Part shown: piece by piece, positions 50,347 through 60,433 of the stretch
Layout: each line of letters opens with the position of its first letter
Numbering within the stretch: the stretch's first letter is position 1
Assembly: GCA_051880475.1 (NCBI GenBank)
Contig: JBJEOA010000065.1
Coordinates: forward strand, 129,345 to 193,344
Length of the DNA stretch: 64,000 bases
Origin: JAUUSJ01 sp051880475
GTDB lineage: Bacteria; Bacillota; Clostridia; Lachnospirales; Lachnospiraceae
Reading direction: 5' to 3'
Translations under genes and position numbers: made by a program
Notes under the pieces: generated by a model
Databases searched by the model: none
Seen by the model: only the letters and a program-made list of their open reading frames with translations
Told to the model about the DNA's origin: nothing

Positions 50347-51435
50347 ATGATTTCAAACCAAATTTTACAAGACACGATTGATGGAATTAAGGCGATTACG
50401 AGAATTGATCTTTGCGTTATGGATACGGAGGGAAAACCTCTCGTCTCTACATTAGATGATGTAGAAGAGTATGAAAGTGCAGTATTAGTGTTTGCCCAGT
50501 CTTTGGCAGATAGCCAGGTGCTTCAGGGATACCAATTTTTTAAGGTGTTTGATGAAAATCAACTAGAATATATTATTCTAGTAAAGGGTGAGACAGACGA
50601 CGTATATATGATTGGTAAGATTGCCGCTTTCCAAATTCAAAATCTCTTAGTGGCTTATAAAGAGAGATTTGACAAAGACAATTTTATTAAAAATTTATTA
50701 TTAGATAATTTATTACTTGTCGATATTTATAATAGAGCAAGAAAACTTCATATTGAGACAGATGCAAAACGTGTTGTATACATCATTGAGACAAAACATG
50801 AGAAGGATAATAATGCACTTGAGACAGTGCGCAGTCTTTTCTCAACAAAGACAAAAGATTTTATCACAGCAGTAGATGAGAAAAATATTATTTTGGTCAA
50901 AGAATTAAAAGGAAATGAGACACAGGAGGATTTAAATAAGACAGCACAAGTTATTGTAGATATGTTGAATACTGAGGCTATGACACAAGTGCATGTCGCA
51001 TACGGAACGGTTGTTAATGAGATTAAAGAGGTATCTAGATCTTATAAAGAAGCTAAAATGGCACTCGATGTCGGAAAAATTTTCTATAACGGTCGAAGTG
51101 TTGTCGCTTATAATAAGCTTGGTATTGGACGTCTTATCTATCAGTTGCCATTACCACTTTGTAAGATGTTCATTAAAGAGGTATTTGAGGGTCGTTCCCC
51201 AGAAGAGTTTGACGATGAGACATTAATAACAATTAATAAATTCTTTGAAAATAGTTTAAATGTTTCTGAGACATCAAGACAACTCTATATTCATCGTAAT
51301 ACACTTGTATATCGCTTGGATAAGCTTCAAAAGAGCACAAATTTGGATTTGAGAGTGTTTGAGGATGCGATTACATTTAAAATTGCCCTGATGGTAGTAA
51401 AATATATGAAATATATTGAAACTGTCGAGTATTAG
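50347..51435 (+). CDS. CdaR/PucR-type transcriptional regulator
   Basis: The 362-residue protein has an N-terminal ligand region (about 1-130, ISNQILQDTIDGIKAIT, resembling a CdaR or GAF-like fold), a middle GGDEF-like degenerate domain (about 135-280) and a C-terminal PucR HTH_30 (TSRQLYIHRNTLVYRLDKLQ). CdaR proteins regulate sugar-diacid or carbohydrate genes. Placement next to msmK suggests control of sugar uptake, which is inferred. Confidence 0.85.
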   Translation: MISNQILQDTIDGIKAITRIDLCVMDTEGKPLVSTLDDVEEYESAVLVFAQSLADSQVLQGYQFFKVFDENQLEYIILVKGETDDVYMIGKIAAFQIQNLLVAYKERFDKDNFIKNLLLDNLLLVDIYNRARKLHIETDAKRVVYIIETKHEKDNNALETVRSLFSTKTKDFITAVDEKNIILVKELKGNETQEDLNKTAQVIVDMLNTEAMTQVHVAYGTVVNEIKEVSRSYKEAKMALDVGKIFYNGRSVVAYNKLGIGRLIYQLPLPLCKMFIKEVFEGRSPEEFDDETLITINKFFENSLNVSETSRQLYIHRNTLVYRLDKLQKSTNLDLRVFEDAITFKIALMVVKYMKYIETVEY

Positions 51436-51557
51436 GAAATACCGTAGTTTTTTACTGGTTGCAATCACGGTGAGATGAACTAGTGAATGTTAATATGTGA
51501 ATGTGGTGGACTTTCGGTTATCGTATAGTCTAAAAGCAGGTATAGATATTGGCATAA

Positions 51558-51660
51558 AAGGAGCTGTTGCAATATGAGTTTTCAATGAGATAGGATGATA
51601 GTTTAGTTAACTAGGTATATATCTTATGTGAAACTATATTTTGCGACAGCTCCATTTTAT
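51558..51660 (+). terminator. Long complex hairpin/terminator after the CdaR-like gene
   Basis: GGAGCTGTTGC (51560-51570) pairs with GCGACAGCTCC (51643-51653), followed by ATTTTATT. The inner 70 nt can pair again (ATAGTTT with AAACTAT). It is larger than a simple terminator. Confidence 0.7.
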
Positions 51661-51732
51661 TAACGGGCATCATGATTTTGAGTATCAGCTAGACAATAAA
51701 TTAAAAAGAATGACGGAAGGATGGAAGATGGT

Positions 51733-52866
51733 ATGGGAAAGAGAAAGAAAGAGAAAAATCTAATTCTTTTTTTGCTCATAATTTGTATGCTTCTTCTTAC
51801 CATTGTCTTGTTTTTGACAGGACGATATATAAAATTAGAGGCAAAACTTGGGATAATTGAGAAAATTGTGGATATGAATTATTTAGAAGAGATAGATGAA
51901 AAACAGCTGGAGGAATATATATATAAGGGATATGTGGCTGGATTAGAGGATCCATATTCTGCGTACTATACAAAGGAAGAGTATGACGAATTAAACGAAC
52001 AAAATACAGGTGCTTATGTTGGAATAGGCGTTACGATAGCGAAAGATAATGATACAAGTGAAATTGTTTTTAAGGAGGCATATGAAGGAAGTCCTGCGAA
52101 AGAGGCTGGAATTGAAGAGGGGGATATTCTCTTAAAAATAAACGGAGAATCTGTAGAGGGGATGGAACTAGATAGTATCATTTCCAAAATAAAGGGAAAA
52201 GAAAATGTAACCATTCATTTGACAGTGTTGCGAGATAAAAAGGAAATTAATATAGATGTGACAACGAGAGAGGTTGAAATTACGACGGTAGAGTCAAAAA
52301 TGTTAGAAAATAAAATCGGATATATTAAGTTATCCCAGTTTATTGAAGTTTCGTCAGAGCAGTTTAAAGAAGCGTATGAGAAGTTAAAAGAAGATGGAGC
52401 GACTTCACTTATCGTTGATTTAAGAGATAATCCTGGAGGGTTATTATCTGAGGTGGTTGATATCGCAGATTATTTTTTGCCAAAGAAAAAAATGATTGTA
52501 TATACTAAAAATAAAAATGGAAAAGGTGACGAGTATAAATCTTCGGATGAACAACTAATAGATATGCCAGTTGCTGTGCTGATTAATGGAGAAAGTGCAA
52601 GTGCCTCAGAAATTTTAACCGGAGTTATAAAAGATTATAAGATAGGAACGATTGTCGGAGAGAATACATTTGGAAAGGGAATTGTGCAAAAATTCTATCC
52701 ATTAGTAGATGGGTCGGCTGTAAAATTAACCGTGGAGAAATATTATACTCCAAATGGAAATGATATTCATAAGAAGGGAATTGCACCAGATATTGAAGTC
52801 AAGCAAAATGAAGAGGATAAGGAAGATAAGCAGCTAGAAAAAGCAATACAAATATTAAAAAAATAA
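51733..52866 (+). CDS. ctpA: S41-family carboxyl-terminal processing protease (CtpA)
   Basis: The 377-residue protein has a single N-terminal membrane helix (about 8-28), a PDZ domain (about 80-165, AYVGIGVTIA, GSPAKEAGIEEGDILLKING) and the S41 catalytic part with Ser in GESASASEIL and Lys in GENTFGKGIVQ. It cuts extracytoplasmic proteins from the C-terminus; sporulation or envelope control are usual roles. ATG 51733 is preferred; ATG 51721 is directly after GGAAGG and less likely. Confidence 0.92.
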   Translation: MGKRKKEKNLILFLLIICMLLLTIVLFLTGRYIKLEAKLGIIEKIVDMNYLEEIDEKQLEEYIYKGYVAGLEDPYSAYYTKEEYDELNEQNTGAYVGIGVTIAKDNDTSEIVFKEAYEGSPAKEAGIEEGDILLKINGESVEGMELDSIISKIKGKENVTIHLTVLRDKKEINIDVTTREVEITTVESKMLENKIGYIKLSQFIEVSSEQFKEAYEKLKEDGATSLIVDLRDNPGGLLSEVVDIADYFLPKKKMIVYTKNKNGKGDEYKSSDEQLIDMPVAVLINGESASASEILTGVIKDYKIGTIVGENTFGKGIVQKFYPLVDGSAVKLTVEKYYTPNGNDIHKKGIAPDIEVKQNEEDKEDKQLEKAIQILKK

Positions 52867-52871
52867 GAATA

Positions 52872-52955
52872 AAATAGGATACCGCAATGGAGTTTTTATC
52901 TATAGTGATGTTGTAAAAAACAAAGATATTAGCTCCTTTGCGATATCCTTTTTTA
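52872..52955. terminator. Long bidirectional terminator after ctpA
   Basis: AAATAGGATACCGCAATGGAG (52872-52892; outer arm of the hairpin) pairs with a mirrored arm ending GCGATATCCTTTTT (52940-52953), with a 40-nt interior. It stands between convergent genes. Confidence 0.75.
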
Positions 52956-52984
52956 TGGCAATAGATAAAAAGACAGGTGATTTA

Positions 52985-53482
52985 TTATTCCTCCTCAAAG
53001 GCGATTTCATATTGCTTTAGAAAAGCCTTTAGTGCAGATTCGTATACTTGTTCTAATGTTTTGTCCATTGTAAAAATCTTGAGAGAAGTCCCACAAGTAC
53101 AAGTGACGGTATTATTTTCAAAATATATATTAAAATAAAGTCCATGTATGTCTTCCATAGAGAGAGGAAGATGATTCTCTAAAATCAGCTGTTCTGTCTT
53201 TTGTTCTGGGAAAAGAAGGACAAATTTTAAGTAGAGAGGCAATTTATTTCCTTTTAATAAATGAAAAATAAAAGCTTTTTGCTCTGCCCAGGTGGAGTAT
53301 TTTCGGTCCTTTAAATTTTCCTTTTCATCAGAGGAAAAAAAATCGTGGTTTAATATTCCATCTAAATGGAAGGTAGAAAAAGTTTTTACGCAGGCTTCAC
53401 AAACTTGAAAGAAATCAAATGTATTTTTGCGAAGCAAATGGTTCATAAATAATTTTGTATCTAAGATTTTTAATGAAAACAT
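52985..53482 (-). CDS. Hypothetical protein, DUF5721-like
   Basis: The 165-residue protein begins MFSLKILDTKLFMNHLLRKN, continues FDFFQVCEACVKTFSTFHLDGI and ends in a beta-rich part with a CTCGTSLKIFTMDK block. From memory it resembles the DUF5721 family, found almost only in Lachnospiraceae and of unknown function. It has no signal or membrane helix. SD AAAGGAT precedes the ATG. Confidence 0.75.
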   Translation of the reverse strand: MFSLKILDTKLFMNHLLRKNTFDFFQVCEACVKTFSTFHLDGILNHDFFSSDEKENLKDRKYSTWAEQKAFIFHLLKGNKLPLYLKFVLLFPEQKTEQLILENHLPLSMEDIHGLYFNIYFENNTVTCTCGTSLKIFTMDKTLEQVYESALKAFLKQYEIAFEEE

Positions 53483-53705
53483 ATGGTATCCTTTCTAAAA
53501 TAGGTATTAGGAAAGTCTCTATCAATTGTGACTTTCGTCTGTAATTTGTTTATATTTATTTATGAGATTGAATAGTAACTGCTATAAATATAGTTTAACA
53601 TAAAATGGAGAGAAAAAGAAGAACTTACCTCTTTTCATTTTTGGTGTAGTATGCTATCATAAATAGTAATTAAAACTATGTTATACGGCTTTTAGGAGGA
53701 AGAAA

Positions 53706-54542
53706 ATGAAATATAAAATAGTATGTGATAGCTGCACGGATTTAACGAGAGAGGATAGACAAAAGGAGTATTTTGCATCTGTTCCATTAACTCTTTTAGT
53801 AGATGATGAGGAAATTATAGATGACGATAATTTCAATCAAAAATATTTTTTAGATAAGGTGAAAGAATGTAAGGGAGGACCAAAGTCTGCGTGTCCTGCT
53901 CCAGAGGTATATATGGAGGAGTATAAGGATGCGGATGAGGTTTATGTTGTAACATTATCCGCGAATCTTAGTGGCTCCTATAATAGTGCTGAATTGGCTA
54001 AAAACCTTTATTTTGAGGAGTATGGAGAGAAAAAAATTCATATTTTCAACTCAAAGTCTGCTTCTGCTGGTCAGTATTTGATTGCAAAGCGAATTGAGCG
54101 TTTGGCGAAAGATGGAAAAGAGTTTGAAGAAATTGTTGAAAATATAGAACAGTATATTAGTGAACAGCATACGTATTTTGTGTTGGAGACTTTGGACGTT
54201 TTAAGGAAGAATGGACGCTTATCTAAGGTTCAGGCATTACTAGCAGGCACGCTTAATATTAAGCCTATTATGGCTTCTACAGATGAGGGAGAAATTACAA
54301 AAAAATCACAGGTTCGAGGAATGAAAAAGGCTCTTACAAAAATGGTAGAGCTGATTGTGGAAGAGACAAAAGGCATAGAAGAAAAAGAAATCGTGATTTC
54401 CCATTGTAATTGTCCAGAGCGAGCTTTGAAGGTAAAAGACGATTTATTAGCTTTAGCTAAAGTTAAAAAGATAGAAATTATAGAAACTTGGGGGTTGAGC
54501 AGCCTTTATGCATGCGACGGCGGTATTATAATCTGTCTATAA
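53706..54542 (+). CDS. DegV-family fatty-acid-binding protein
   Basis: The 278-residue protein has DegV hallmarks: YKIVCDSCTDLTREDRQ, CPAPEVYMEEYKDAD (substrate-presenting Ser/Ala-Cys-Pro), VVTLSANLSGSYNSAELA and the later LSKVQALLAGTLNIKPIM. FakB-type members bind fatty acids for FakA kinase; FakA is not here. AGGAGGAAG precedes the ATG. Confidence 0.93.
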   Translation: MKYKIVCDSCTDLTREDRQKEYFASVPLTLLVDDEEIIDDDNFNQKYFLDKVKECKGGPKSACPAPEVYMEEYKDADEVYVVTLSANLSGSYNSAELAKNLYFEEYGEKKIHIFNSKSASAGQYLIAKRIERLAKDGKEFEEIVENIEQYISEQHTYFVLETLDVLRKNGRLSKVQALLAGTLNIKPIMASTDEGEITKKSQVRGMKKALTKMVELIVEETKGIEEKEIVISHCNCPERALKVKDDLLALAKVKKIEIIETWGLSSLYACDGGIIICL

Positions 54543-54713
54543 TGATGATATTTTTGTAAATAGTAATTGTTTAGAAATTTTCTGATTGGAAAATCTGAGA
54601 AAGAGTTGTAATTACCACAATTATATAGTATAATCCTAAAGAAAAGAGTCGATACGGATAATCGTTGAGATTTATTTGGGGATAAAGAATAATGAAAGGG
54701 AGAAGAAGATAGC

Positions 54714-56075
54714 ATGCGAATAAGATACCGCAGAAGACGAATGAGGAAAAGAACTAATAGTGACTTTTTCAAGATAGCAGGCATTATAATAGGGTTAGCT
54801 ATATTAATTGGTGGAGGATTGTTTGTAGGGACAAAAGGGCTCTACTATGTGAAAGGTAGACTTGGGCAGAAGACCTCAAGTAGTTCTGGCAGTTTGGAGA
54901 CGACAGATCAAAAATCTGTGTTGGCAAAAGCGGATAAGCTGGCAATGATGTATGATTATGACGGAGCGATTGAGTTATTGAAAGGACTTCCAGAGTATAC
55001 GAATGATTCTAAGTTACAGAGTAAGGCAGACGAATATAGAGAGCAAAAAGAAAACTGTGTATCATATCCGCTCGATAAAGTTACCCATATATTTTTCCAC
55101 ACATTGATAAAAGATACATCAAAATGTTTCGATGGTGATTATAAGTCTGGTGATTATAATCAAGTTATGACGACAATTGATGAGTTTAATAAGATTATGC
55201 AGAGTATGTATGAGAAGGGATATGTACTAGTTGGTCTTCACGATATGGCTGAGATGAAAAAAGATGAAAATGGCAAGGAAGTGATGGTAAAAAAAGAGAT
55301 TTTACTTCCAAAGGGAAAGAAAGCTTTCGTTTTATCTCAGGATGATGTAAGTTATTATGAGTATATGGAGGGCGATGGATTTGCGACTCGTCTTCTTATC
55401 GACGAAGAAACAGGAAAGATTAAGAATGAGTATAAGAACGATGATGGAACAGTCTCTATCGGAGATTATGATGTGGTTCCACTTTTAAATAGTTTTATTG
55501 AGAAACATCCAGATTTTTCTTATCGTGGCGCAAAGGGAATTTTAGCATTAACAGGCTATAATGGTGTGCTTGGATATCGCACCGACCCAGAATACAAAAA
55601 TACTCCTGAGAAGACATACTTTGGAGATTACAATAAGGATGTTGAGATGGCGAAAAAAGTGGCACAGGCGATTCGAGATGACGGATGGGAGTTTGCAAGT
55701 CACAGCTACGGACATAGAGATTTAGGAAAGATTAGCTGGGAGGCATTCCAAAGAGACACGAATAAATGGGAAGAGACAGTGGAGACCATCATCGGGGATA
55801 CGGATATTATGATTTATCCATTTGGCGCCGAGATTGGAGATTGGCATGAATATACGGGAGAGCGATATCAATACTTGAAAAAAGTCGGATTTAATTATTT
55901 TTGTAATGTAGATTCTAACCAGTATTGGGTACAGATTACAGATAATTATTTAAGACAGGGAAGAAGAAATCTTGACGGTTATAGAATGTATCATAACCCA
56001 GAAAAATTGGAAGATTTGTTTGACGCAAAGGCAGTATTTGATTCCGCAAGACCGACACCAGTACCTGGAATGTAA
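54714..56075 (+). CDS. Membrane-anchored polysaccharide deacetylase family protein
   Basis: The 453-residue protein has an Arg-rich N-terminus (MRIRYRRRRMRKR), one membrane helix (about 22-43), a helical repeat-like stretch (65-110) and a polysaccharide-deacetylase (NodB-like) domain from about 130. Metal-site motifs are LSQDDVSYYEYM (DD) and EFASHSYGHRDLG (H-x3-H). It probably modifies peptidoglycan or another surface glycan. Codon and GC content match the neighbours. Confidence 0.88.
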   Translation: MRIRYRRRRMRKRTNSDFFKIAGIIIGLAILIGGGLFVGTKGLYYVKGRLGQKTSSSSGSLETTDQKSVLAKADKLAMMYDYDGAIELLKGLPEYTNDSKLQSKADEYREQKENCVSYPLDKVTHIFFHTLIKDTSKCFDGDYKSGDYNQVMTTIDEFNKIMQSMYEKGYVLVGLHDMAEMKKDENGKEVMVKKEILLPKGKKAFVLSQDDVSYYEYMEGDGFATRLLIDEETGKIKNEYKNDDGTVSIGDYDVVPLLNSFIEKHPDFSYRGAKGILALTGYNGVLGYRTDPEYKNTPEKTYFGDYNKDVEMAKKVAQAIRDDGWEFASHSYGHRDLGKISWEAFQRDTNKWEETVETIIGDTDIMIYPFGAEIGDWHEYTGERYQYLKKVGFNYFCNVDSNQYWVQITDNYLRQGRRNLDGYRMYHNPEKLEDLFDAKAVFDSARPTPVPGM

Positions 56076-56084
56076 ATAAAAAGG

Positions 56085-56177
56085 AAATTGCGATTGTTTT
56101 TATATATAATCGCAATTTGTAACTATATTTTTATGAAGAAAGTTTCAATTATAGATATCTATAGTTGAAACTTTTTT
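56085..56177 (+). terminator. Two successive hairpins after the deacetylase gene
   Basis: AAATTGCGATT/AATCGCAATTT (56085-56095/56108-56118) has no T run. AAGTTTCAATTATAGAT/ATCTATAGTTGAAACTT (56140-56156/56157-56173) is followed by TTTTT and is the likely terminator. Confidence 0.8.
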
Positions 56178-56252
56178 CGAGTTGGTTTAAACTTTTGGAA
56201 GAAGGATAAAAAAGGAATTTTCTTTAGAGGAAAATAGGAGGAATAGAGAAAT

Positions 56253-57026
56253 ATGGAATGTGATAAAAGACCAGTTGCGGTATTTGATTCTGGTTTAGGT
56301 GGAATTAGCGTATTAAGAGAGATGGTAAAATTACTTCCAAATGAAGATTATTTATATTTTGGAGATACAAAACATGCTCCTTATGGAACGAAGACAAAGG
56401 AGGAAGTGAGAATTCTTTCTGAAAATAATGTCGAAATGCTTTTAAAAAAGGGGGCAAAGGCGATTGTAATAGCTTGTAATACTGCGACAAGTGCGGCAGC
56501 CGCCTCACTGAGAGAAAAATATAAAGAAATACCAATTATCGGGATAGAGCCAGCAGTGCGTCCAGCGGTACTACATAAAAAGGATTCTAATATTCTTGTG
56601 ATGGCGACGACCATGACTTTGCAAGAAGAAAAGTTTCATCATTTGATGGAGCAGTATACAGACGGTGCTAATATTATTCCAATGCCCTGTCCGGGACTGA
56701 TGGAGTTTGTGGAGAGAGGAGTATTAGAGGGAGAAGAGTTAGAGCAGTATTTTACAAAGCTTTTTCAAGATATCGATAAAGAAAGTATAGATGCAATCGT
56801 GCTTGGTTGTACCCATTATCCTTTTATTAAAGAGAGTTTAAGACCATTTTTTAGAAAAGATGTGTATATCATAGATGGTGGTTATGGAACAGCAAAAGAA
56901 CTTGGAAGACGATTGAGAGAGGCAAATTTGCAAAATGAACAAAATCATAAGGGAAGTGTTTGTTTTTTTAGCAGTGCTGACGAGGAGCGTTTTTCTTACC
57001 TTGCAAAGAGATTATTAAGCTTATAA
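56253..57026 (+). CDS. murI: Glutamate racemase
   Basis: MurI makes D-glutamate for peptidoglycan. The 257-residue protein has VAVFDSGLGGISVLREM, catalytic Cys75 in ACNTATS and Cys186 in LGCTHYPF, and GDTKHAPYGTK. AGGAGG precedes the ATG at a suitable distance. It is a single-gene unit ended by a long hairpin. Confidence 0.95.
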   Translation: MECDKRPVAVFDSGLGGISVLREMVKLLPNEDYLYFGDTKHAPYGTKTKEEVRILSENNVEMLLKKGAKAIVIACNTATSAAAASLREKYKEIPIIGIEPAVRPAVLHKKDSNILVMATTMTLQEEKFHHLMEQYTDGANIIPMPCPGLMEFVERGVLEGEELEQYFTKLFQDIDKESIDAIVLGCTHYPFIKESLRPFFRKDVYIIDGGYGTAKELGRRLREANLQNEQNHKGSVCFFSSADEERFSYLAKRLLSL

Positions 57027-57060
57027 AATTAGATGTGAAAAATATAAAAATAGCAAAAAA

Positions 57061-57155
57061 AGAAGGATATCGAGAAAATGGAGGTGTCTGCCAAAAAGTT
57101 AGAGTTTTGTCTTAGCTTTTTGGAATACATTAGATATATTTTTTCGATATCCTTT
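57061..57155. terminator. Long nested hairpin between convergent murI and mutS2
   Basis: AAGGATATCGAGAAAA (57063-57078) pairs with TTTTTTCGATATCCTT (57139-57154). Inside, CCAAAAAG (57091-57098) pairs with CTTTTTGG (57116-57123). Its outer arm resembles that of the hairpin at 52872. Confidence 0.75.
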
Positions 57156-57279
57156 TCTTTTCCTTCTTTGATTCTTCTTTGTATTTTTCGTATAAATATC
57201 TATAAATGAAAATTAGACTATATTATTGTGTCAGTTATTTTCACATAAAAATCTATCAATTGATTTGTCATGACAGACT

Positions 57280-59658
57280 TTAGAACTCTACAATAGTTAC
57301 CCCGGCTTCTCCCTCGCCAAATACTCCAAGTCGATAGGATTTTACATGTTTTTGACGCTTGAGATAGCTGTGAATGCCAGCTCTTAGGGCACCAGTCCCC
57401 TTTCCGTGGATAACTCGAACTTGGTGGACACCTGACATATAGGCATCATCAAGATACTTATCTAATTCTGCCACAGCCTCATCGACTGTCTTTCCAAGAA
57501 GATTAATCTCAGAGGAAATGGTAGCTGCCTTATTGATAGTGGAGCGATTGGATTTGCCTCTTTTAGAAACGGCAGGTTTTTCTTTTTGTTTTTCTAATAA
57601 ATCCAAATCTTTAATATTGACAACAGAGTTTAAAATTCCCATCTGTACGGTTAGGTCGCCTTTTGCATTTGGAAGACTAGTGACAGTGCCTTCTAGAGAT
57701 AAAGTGTGGACAAAAACAGGATCTCCGATATGGAAATCTTCTTTTTTGTGAGTTCCCTTTCCTCCTTTATTTCGGTAAGCGAGTTTTGATTCTAGCTCAT
57801 TTAGCTGACCGCGAAGCTTACTTCTTTGATGTTCCATCTTTTTATTATTGCTAGAAGTTTTTTCTTTTCCCCACTGGTTAAACTTCTTGATTGAGTCATC
57901 TGCCATTTCTTTTGCCTGAGAAATAATATCGTGTGCTTCCTGCCTTGCTTCTTGTAAGAGAGCGGCACGCTTCGCGGAGATATTTTCTTTTTTCTCTTCA
58001 AGACTCTTTCGAAGTTGTTCTACTTCTTCCTTAGCAGAGAGAATTTCTAATTGTTCTTTTTCAATTTGCAGTTTGCTCTTTTCAAGTTCTGCGATTAATG
58101 ATTCAAAATCTTTTTGAGATGCCCCAATTTGTGATTTTGCCTGCTCGATAATATAAGGAGATAGTCCTAATTTTTTCGAGATGGCAAAGGCGTTGCTCTT
58201 TCCGGGAACTCCGATTAAAAGGTGATAAGTCGGAGAGAGAGTATTGACATCGAACTCACAGCTTGCATTTTCGATGCCTTCCTCAGAGAGTGCAAACATT
58301 TTTAACTCACTATAATGGGTGGTTGCCATCGTGCGAATTCCTCTATCGTGAAGAGACGTCAAAATAGAGATTGCCAAGGCAGCTCCCTCTACCGGGTCTG
58401 TTCCACCGCAGAGCTCATCAAATAAAACAAGAGAATTCTCATCGGCATTTTCTAAAATAGAAACGATATTTGTCATATGGGAGGAGAAGGTACTTAAGTT
58501 TTGCTCAATGCTTTGCTCATCACCGATATCTGCAAAGACATTGGAAAAAACAGCAAGTTTAGAACCCTCGAACGCTGGGATATGGAGTCCTGCCTGTCCC
58601 ATTAAGGTAAAGAGACCTAATGTCTTTAGAGAGACTGTCTTACCGCCAGTATTTGGACCTGTGACAATTAACATTGAAAATTCTTCACCGAGATGAATAT
58701 GAATTGGAACAACGCTCTTTTGGTCTAACAGAGGATGTCTCGCATATTTGATATTAATAATGCCGTCTTCATTAAAAATAGGCTCGGAGCCTTGATATGC
58801 TTTTGCAAACTTTGCTTTTGCAAAAATAAAATCAAGCTGCGTTAAAATTTCTAAGTCGGATAAAATATTTTGTGCCTCAAAGGAGACTTGCTCGCTTAGA
58901 AATGCGAGAATACGGTCAATTTCTGCTTGTTCTTTCATTTCTAGTTCACGAAGCTGATTATTTAGCTGGACAACTGCCATCGGCTCGATAAAGATAGTGG
59001 AGCCAGTGGAGGATTGGTCGTGAATCATACCAGGAAAGCTGCTTCGATATTCTTGTTTTACGGGAATACAGTAGCGACCGTTTCTCATAGTGACAATTGT
59101 TTCTTGTAATAATGTTTTATTTTGCTGTGAGTTTACAATAGATGAGAGCTTATTGTGAATGGCACGGTTTGTCTGTTTGATTGCCTTTCGCACTTCTTTT
59201 AAGCCGACAGAAGCCTCATCGCTGATTTCAGTCTCTGATAAAATACATTGCTGAATTTCATGCTGAAGAGAGGTGAGAGGAACTAATTCTTCAAACATCG
59301 TCTGTAAGGAGTCAATTGGAGCTTCCTCATCTCTAGAATCACCATACTGCTGTACTTGGTTGGCGATGGATAAAACTCTTGCAATCTGTAATAGCTCTTT
59401 TGTGTTAAGAGAAGAGCCGACATCTAGCAGGCGAAGACAGGGACGAACATCCTCAAGCCCTAGAAAGCTGACGCTTCCATGTTGATAGAGTCTAGAAAGA
59501 GCGTCTCTTGTATTAGCCTGCTCAGATTGAATCTCCACTAAATGAGTGGAGGGAATTAAATCTCTACAGAGTTGTTTGCCCATCTCGGACGAAGCGTACT
59601 CTGTGAGTAAATGGATAATTTTATTATATTCTAAAATGCGTAATGCTTTTTCATTCAT
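57280..59658 (-). CDS. mutS2: Endonuclease MutS2
   Basis: MutS2 acts on branched DNA to limit recombination or on stalled ribosomes. The 792-residue protein has the MutS clamp/lever helices, the ATPase with Walker A GPNTGGKTVSLKTLG, VLFDELCGGTDPVEGAALA and TMATTHYSELK, a long coiled coil (about 510-620), a KOW-like segment (HIGDPVFV) and a C-terminal Smr nuclease domain (LLGKTVDEAVAELDKYLDD, VRVIHGKGTGALRAGIH). ATG at 59658 has AAAGG 9 nt upstream; a TTG three codons earlier (59667) is less likely. Confidence 0.96.
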   Translation of the reverse strand: MNEKALRILEYNKIIHLLTEYASSEMGKQLCRDLIPSTHLVEIQSEQANTRDALSRLYQHGSVSFLGLEDVRPCLRLLDVGSSLNTKELLQIARVLSIANQVQQYGDSRDEEAPIDSLQTMFEELVPLTSLQHEIQQCILSETEISDEASVGLKEVRKAIKQTNRAIHNKLSSIVNSQQNKTLLQETIVTMRNGRYCIPVKQEYRSSFPGMIHDQSSTGSTIFIEPMAVVQLNNQLRELEMKEQAEIDRILAFLSEQVSFEAQNILSDLEILTQLDFIFAKAKFAKAYQGSEPIFNEDGIINIKYARHPLLDQKSVVPIHIHLGEEFSMLIVTGPNTGGKTVSLKTLGLFTLMGQAGLHIPAFEGSKLAVFSNVFADIGDEQSIEQNLSTFSSHMTNIVSILENADENSLVLFDELCGGTDPVEGAALAISILTSLHDRGIRTMATTHYSELKMFALSEEGIENASCEFDVNTLSPTYHLLIGVPGKSNAFAISKKLGLSPYIIEQAKSQIGASQKDFESLIAELEKSKLQIEKEQLEILSAKEEVEQLRKSLEEKKENISAKRAALLQEARQEAHDIISQAKEMADDSIKKFNQWGKEKTSSNNKKMEHQRSKLRGQLNELESKLAYRNKGGKGTHKKEDFHIGDPVFVHTLSLEGTVTSLPNAKGDLTVQMGILNSVVNIKDLDLLEKQKEKPAVSKRGKSNRSTINKAATISSEINLLGKTVDEAVAELDKYLDDAYMSGVHQVRVIHGKGTGALRAGIHSYLKRQKHVKSYRLGVFGEGEAGVTIVEF

Positions 59659-59764
59659 TTTTTTCAACCTTTTCTATTTATCATTTAGTATAATACGATA
59701 TATTTTATTTAATATTATCATTTTGTTTGATGTTATTCATCTTATGTCATATTGTTTATTTCGT

Positions 59765-60037
59765 CTAGTACCTTGGACGGAAGTTCGTCTCTCTCTCTTT
59801 TAGAGGCATATCAGTAATATCAATAAAATCAACACGAATAAAACGGTTGCCTTCTTTAATTTCTTCGATAAAAGCCTCTATTCGATAAGGAGCACCCTGT
59901 GCCTCAATTACTACGGTTCCATCATATTCATTTTTTACATAACCTGTGAGGTTATATTTAGCAGCGATAGAACTTGCAAAAAAGCGAAAGCCTACTCCCT
60001 GCACCCTTCCGTGTACAATTAAATGTTTTCTTTTCAA
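59765..60037 (-). CDS. acyP: Acylphosphatase
   Basis: The 90-residue protein hydrolyses acyl-phosphates. It has the catalytic Arg in GRVQGVGFRFFA and the Asn in TGYVKNEYDGTV. The start is TTG 60037, 8 nt after AAAGGAGG; no ATG is available. It lies upstream of mutS2 on the same strand with a 106-bp gap. Confidence 0.95.
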   Translation of the reverse strand: MKRKHLIVHGRVQGVGFRFFASSIAAKYNLTGYVKNEYDGTVVIEAQGAPYRIEAFIEEIKEGNRFIRVDFIDITDMPLKERETNFRPRY

Positions 60038-60433
60038 AAAATAACCTCCTTTCGTTTGCTAATCTGTGCCTGTAGATATTTTTTTGTCAATTGTTATTTT
60101 GCTGATCTGGTATATGAGAGAAAATCTGTTAGGATGCCGCTTTTTCTCTCATAGCTTTTTAAATTTTTTCATAAAATGTTTTATGCCTCTAAGCTGACCT
60201 ATCTGTTATTTTAAGAAATGTCATGAGCAAGATGCAACATCAGTATAGCATGGATTTATGAAAATAGGTAGGGGAAAAAAGAAAATTGCGAAAAGAGAAA
60301 TCCTAAAATAGAAAAATAGAAAATTTTTAAGAGAAGGAAAAATATAAAATTCCGAAAAGAGAGTTGATGAAGTAGAAAAACTGGAGTATAATAAAATGTA
60401 ATTATCTCGCAAAGGAAATAGAAAGGGGATTTT
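60038..60433 (+). promoter_or_regulatory. Divergent promoter region before yhaM
   Basis: TTGATG (60364-60369), 17 nt and TATAAT (60387-60392) give a clear sigma-A promoter for the YhaM gene. The left part contains the leader of acyP; no ORF or stable structure was found. Confidence 0.6.
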
